From Halobacteriaceae archaeon Tc-Br11_E2g27 (GTDB taxonomy: Archaea; Halobacteriota; Halobacteria; Halobacteriales; Haloarculaceae): DNA of 5,460 nt. Positions within the stretch are counted from its first letter, which is position 1. The number at the start of each line of letters is the position of its first letter. Below are positions 3,886 through 5,460 of the stretch, in pieces. The notes beneath the pieces are model-generated. The model made no database searches and was not told the origin of the DNA. It worked only from the letters and a program-made list of their open reading frames with translations. The translations under genes were made by a program, and so were the position numbers. Location: assembly GCA_001564135.1 (NCBI GenBank), contig LKNH01000187.1:1-5460 (forward strand), read 5' to 3'.

Positions 3886-5097
3886 ATGTCTACGGCGCTC
3901 CCTGAGCACGAGTACAACACCCGCCTCGAAACCGTCAGGAACCGACTCGCCGAGCACGACTCCGACGCAGATGCCGCAGTCTGGTTCGGCGCCACGAGCA
4001 TTGAATACCTTACCGGGTTCGACCACATCCAGACCGAGCGGCCGGTCGCGCTGGCGGTAACCGACAAGCGGACGGAGCTGACCGTCCCCCGGCTGGAGGT
4101 CGAGCGCGTCGAGGACAACCCCAAAATCGACGCTGTCCACCACTACTTCGATTACCCCGGTGGCGAGCCAATTGAGACGGTCGCCGAGATGCTTTCGGAG
4201 CTGGGCGTCGAGTCGGTCCTCGCGGACGCTGATGGTGCTCCCGGTGTCATGGGATACCAGGGTCCGGCCCTGTCGGCGTTCGTCGAGGTCGACACTCAGT
4301 TATGGGTTGAGCGGATGCGGTGGGCGAAAACCGACGCCGAGCTAGACCTGATTCGCGAGTCCGCACGGTGGGCGAACCTCGGCCATCGGTATCTCGCCGA
4401 CTACACCGAGGTGGGCGAACACCCCGCGACGGTGAGCCAGCGTGCCTCGCTTGAGGCATCCCGAGTGATGCTCGATACGCTCGGCGACCGGTACATCGCT
4501 CGAACCCGCGGGGACGGCCCGGTCCACGCTGGCTACATCTCTGGCCCACAGACAGCGCTTCCCCACGGTCATACCGCAAACCGCCGGCTCGAGTCAGGCG
4601 ACGTCCTCATCACCGGCGCCACCGCGAACGTCGATGGCTACTACTCCGAACTCGAACGGACGATGTTTGTTGGCGAGCCAACCGACGAACAGATTCACTA
4701 CTTCGAACTCATGCTCGAAGCCCAGACGATCGCAATCGAGGCACTCGGGCCAGGCGTGGAGCTTTCCGATGTCGACGACGCGGTATGGTCTTACTTTGAG
4801 GAGCAAGGGGTCACGGAGCTTGCCCAGCACCACGTCGGCCATAACATCGGGATGGGAGGCCATGAGCCACCCTACATCGACCGTGGCTGGGGAGAACACG
4901 TGGCGAGTGAGCACACCGACTATGGCGACGGTGATGCTGTCATGGAACCCGGTCACGTCTACACTATCGAGCCGGGGATCTACACCGACAATGCTGGCTA
5001 TCGCCACTCCGACACCATCGCGATCACCGACGACGGGATTGAGTGGCTCACCTACTTCCCGCGGGACCTCGAGTCGAACGTCATTCGGATTGACTGA
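3886..5097 (+). CDS. M24 family (creatinase / aminopeptidase P-like) protein with altered metal site
   Basis: This 403-residue protein has an N-terminal creatinase-type domain (about 1-140, with WFGATSIEYLTGF at 33-45) and a C-terminal pita-bread M24 domain (about 150-403). Peptidase members bind two metals through Asp, Asp, His, Glu and Glu. Here the His (H319 in HHVGHNIG) and one Glu (E362 in TIEPGIY) remain. The first Asp position is Gly244 (ITGATANVDGYYS), the second is Glu255 (SELERT), and the last Glu is Ser375 (GYRHSDT). Substrate-site histidines in LPHGH (225-229) and GGHEPP (324-329) are kept. The pattern points away from a normal dinuclear metallopeptidase and toward a creatinase- or hydrolase-like activity on a small C-N compound, as an inference. 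The ATG at 3886 begins the acidic, family-like sequence and has a TATA box. No neighbour hints at a pathway. Confidence 0.9.
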   Translation: MSTALPEHEYNTRLETVRNRLAEHDSDADAAVWFGATSIEYLTGFDHIQTERPVALAVTDKRTELTVPRLEVERVEDNPKIDAVHHYFDYPGGEPIETVAEMLSELGVESVLADADGAPGVMGYQGPALSAFVEVDTQLWVERMRWAKTDAELDLIRESARWANLGHRYLADYTEVGEHPATVSQRASLEASRVMLDTLGDRYIARTRGDGPVHAGYISGPQTALPHGHTANRRLESGDVLITGATANVDGYYSELERTMFVGEPTDEQIHYFELMLEAQTIAIEALGPGVELSDVDDAVWSYFEEQGVTELAQHHVGHNIGMGGHEPPYIDRGWGEHVASEHTDYGDGDAVMEPGHVYTIEPGIYTDNAGYRHSDTIAITDDGIEWLTYFPRDLESNVIRID

Positions 5098-5144
5098 TCG
5101 GCGGTTACTGGCCCCACCAGGATCGGGACGACTCGGTAGAATCA

Positions 5145-5180
5145 CCTCAGATATTAGTTTGAGGCTCTTTCTATCTTTTT
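5145..5180 (+). terminator. Probable terminator after the M24 gene
   Basis: CCTCA (5145-5149) and TGAGG (5160-5164) form a short stem. A pyrimidine tract CTCTTTCTATCTTTTT (5165-5180) follows, ending in five Ts, 68-83 bases after the M24 stop codon. It lies between that gene and the convergent acidic-tail gene. T-runs of this kind are the usual archaeal termination signal. Confidence 0.5.
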
Positions 5181-5189
5181 GCCGTTTTC

Positions 5190-5460
5190 CTATTCGCCGT
5201 TATTCTCTGTCTCGTTACCGTTTACCTCCTCATCACCATTCTCTTCGCCGTTCTCCTCGTCACCGTTCTCCTCCTCTCCGTTTTCTTCTTCGCCATTCTC
5301 CTCCTCTCCGTTTTCTTCTTCGCCATTCTCCTCCTCTCCGTTCTCCTCCTCACCATTCTCCTCTTCTTCGGGTTCCTCTTCTTCGGGTTCCTCCTCGTCA
5401 TCCTCTAGCGCTTCGACGGTCAATATCCCCGTTGCGGAGTCGTCATCGGTGGAGACAATG
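5190..5460 (-). CDS. C-terminal end of an acidic-repeat protein (5' part beyond right edge)
   Basis: The minus-strand frame is open from the right edge to a TAG at 5190-5192 and shows the last 89 residues. The first visible part, IVSTDDDSATGILTVEAL, looks like the last strands of a folded domain. It is followed by DDEEEPEEEEPEEEE, then eight five-residue units of EEENG or DEENG, and a tail DEEVNGNETENNGE. A TTG at 5423 could be misread as a start, but the frame is open upstream and the residues before it are equally plausible, so I treat the gene as entering from outside. There is no membrane anchor or lipobox in the visible part. The acidic, flexible tail suits solubility or ion binding at high salt. 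The function of the main domain cannot be told from this piece. Confidence 0.7.
   Translation of the reverse strand, partial: IVSTDDDSATGILTVEALEDDEEEPEEEEPEEEENGEEENGEEENGEEENGEEENGEEENGEEENGDEENGEENGDEEVNGNETENNGE
5247..5366 (-). repeat. Coding tandem repeat, eight EEENG/DEENG units with 30-bp higher-order copies
   Basis: At the protein level the unit is five residues (15 bp). At the DNA level there is a 30-bp period: 5267-5296 and 5297-5326 are identical, and the first 14 bases recur at 5327-5340. Within a 30-bp unit the two 15-bp halves use different codons for the same residues. This indicates recent duplication of a two-unit block by slippage or unequal crossing-over. The unit number is likely to vary between strains. 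Confidence 0.85.

Noticed and set aside
5190..5423. Complete 77-residue acidic protein starting at TTG 5423
   Set aside because: The frame is open to the right edge with domain-like residues before the TTG, so it is better read as the tail of a longer protein.

Overview
The window looks like a haloarchaeal chromosome segment. The predicted proteins are strongly acidic. It carries a typical haloarchaeal translation factor aIF1A and a small acidic cold-shock protein. Almost every gene has an AT-rich TATA-like box about 24-35 bases before the start codon and no Shine-Dalgarno sequence, which is the leaderless arrangement common in halophilic archaea. Genus cannot be settled from this sequence alone. 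The left half and the spacers look clearly more AT-rich than the M24 gene and the eIF1A gene, so the segment has a mosaic, partly accessory character.

Layout from left to right. A minus-strand gene runs off the left edge; only about 20 residues are visible, and they look like the start of the first membrane helix of an EamA/DMT transporter. Next comes a gene-poor stretch (63-593) with an 11-bp inverted repeat and an orphan hairpin resembling the right end of IS200/IS605-type elements. A cold-shock protein gene (594-788, +) converges on the aIF1A gene (1006-1290, -), and two hairpins lie between them. After a spacer with nested hairpins there is a SAM-dependent methyltransferase (1655-2356, +).

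The centre holds two toxin-antitoxin-like modules of the DUF433-DUF5615 type facing each other. The left one (+) has an intact DUF433 gene but a DUF5615 toxin-like gene broken by an in-frame TAA and lacking its normal 3' end. The right one (-) is intact. In both modules the first gene overlaps the second by four bases (ATGA), which implies translational coupling. The toxin ends meet at about position 2957.

The right side carries a 403-residue M24 (creatinase/aminopeptidase P-like) protein (3886-5097, +) in which three of the five usual metal-binding positions are replaced. It is followed by a terminator-like site and the C-terminal end of a minus-strand protein with a tandem EEENG tail that runs in from beyond the right edge.

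The least explained feature is a short direct repeat of about 29-41 bp. It is present once in each of three intergenic spacers (1477, 2436, 3742), always in the same orientation, and it brackets first the methyltransferase and then the double DUF433-DUF5615 block. It could be a dispersed intergenic repeat, a shared regulatory site, or a seam used for swapping gene cassettes.
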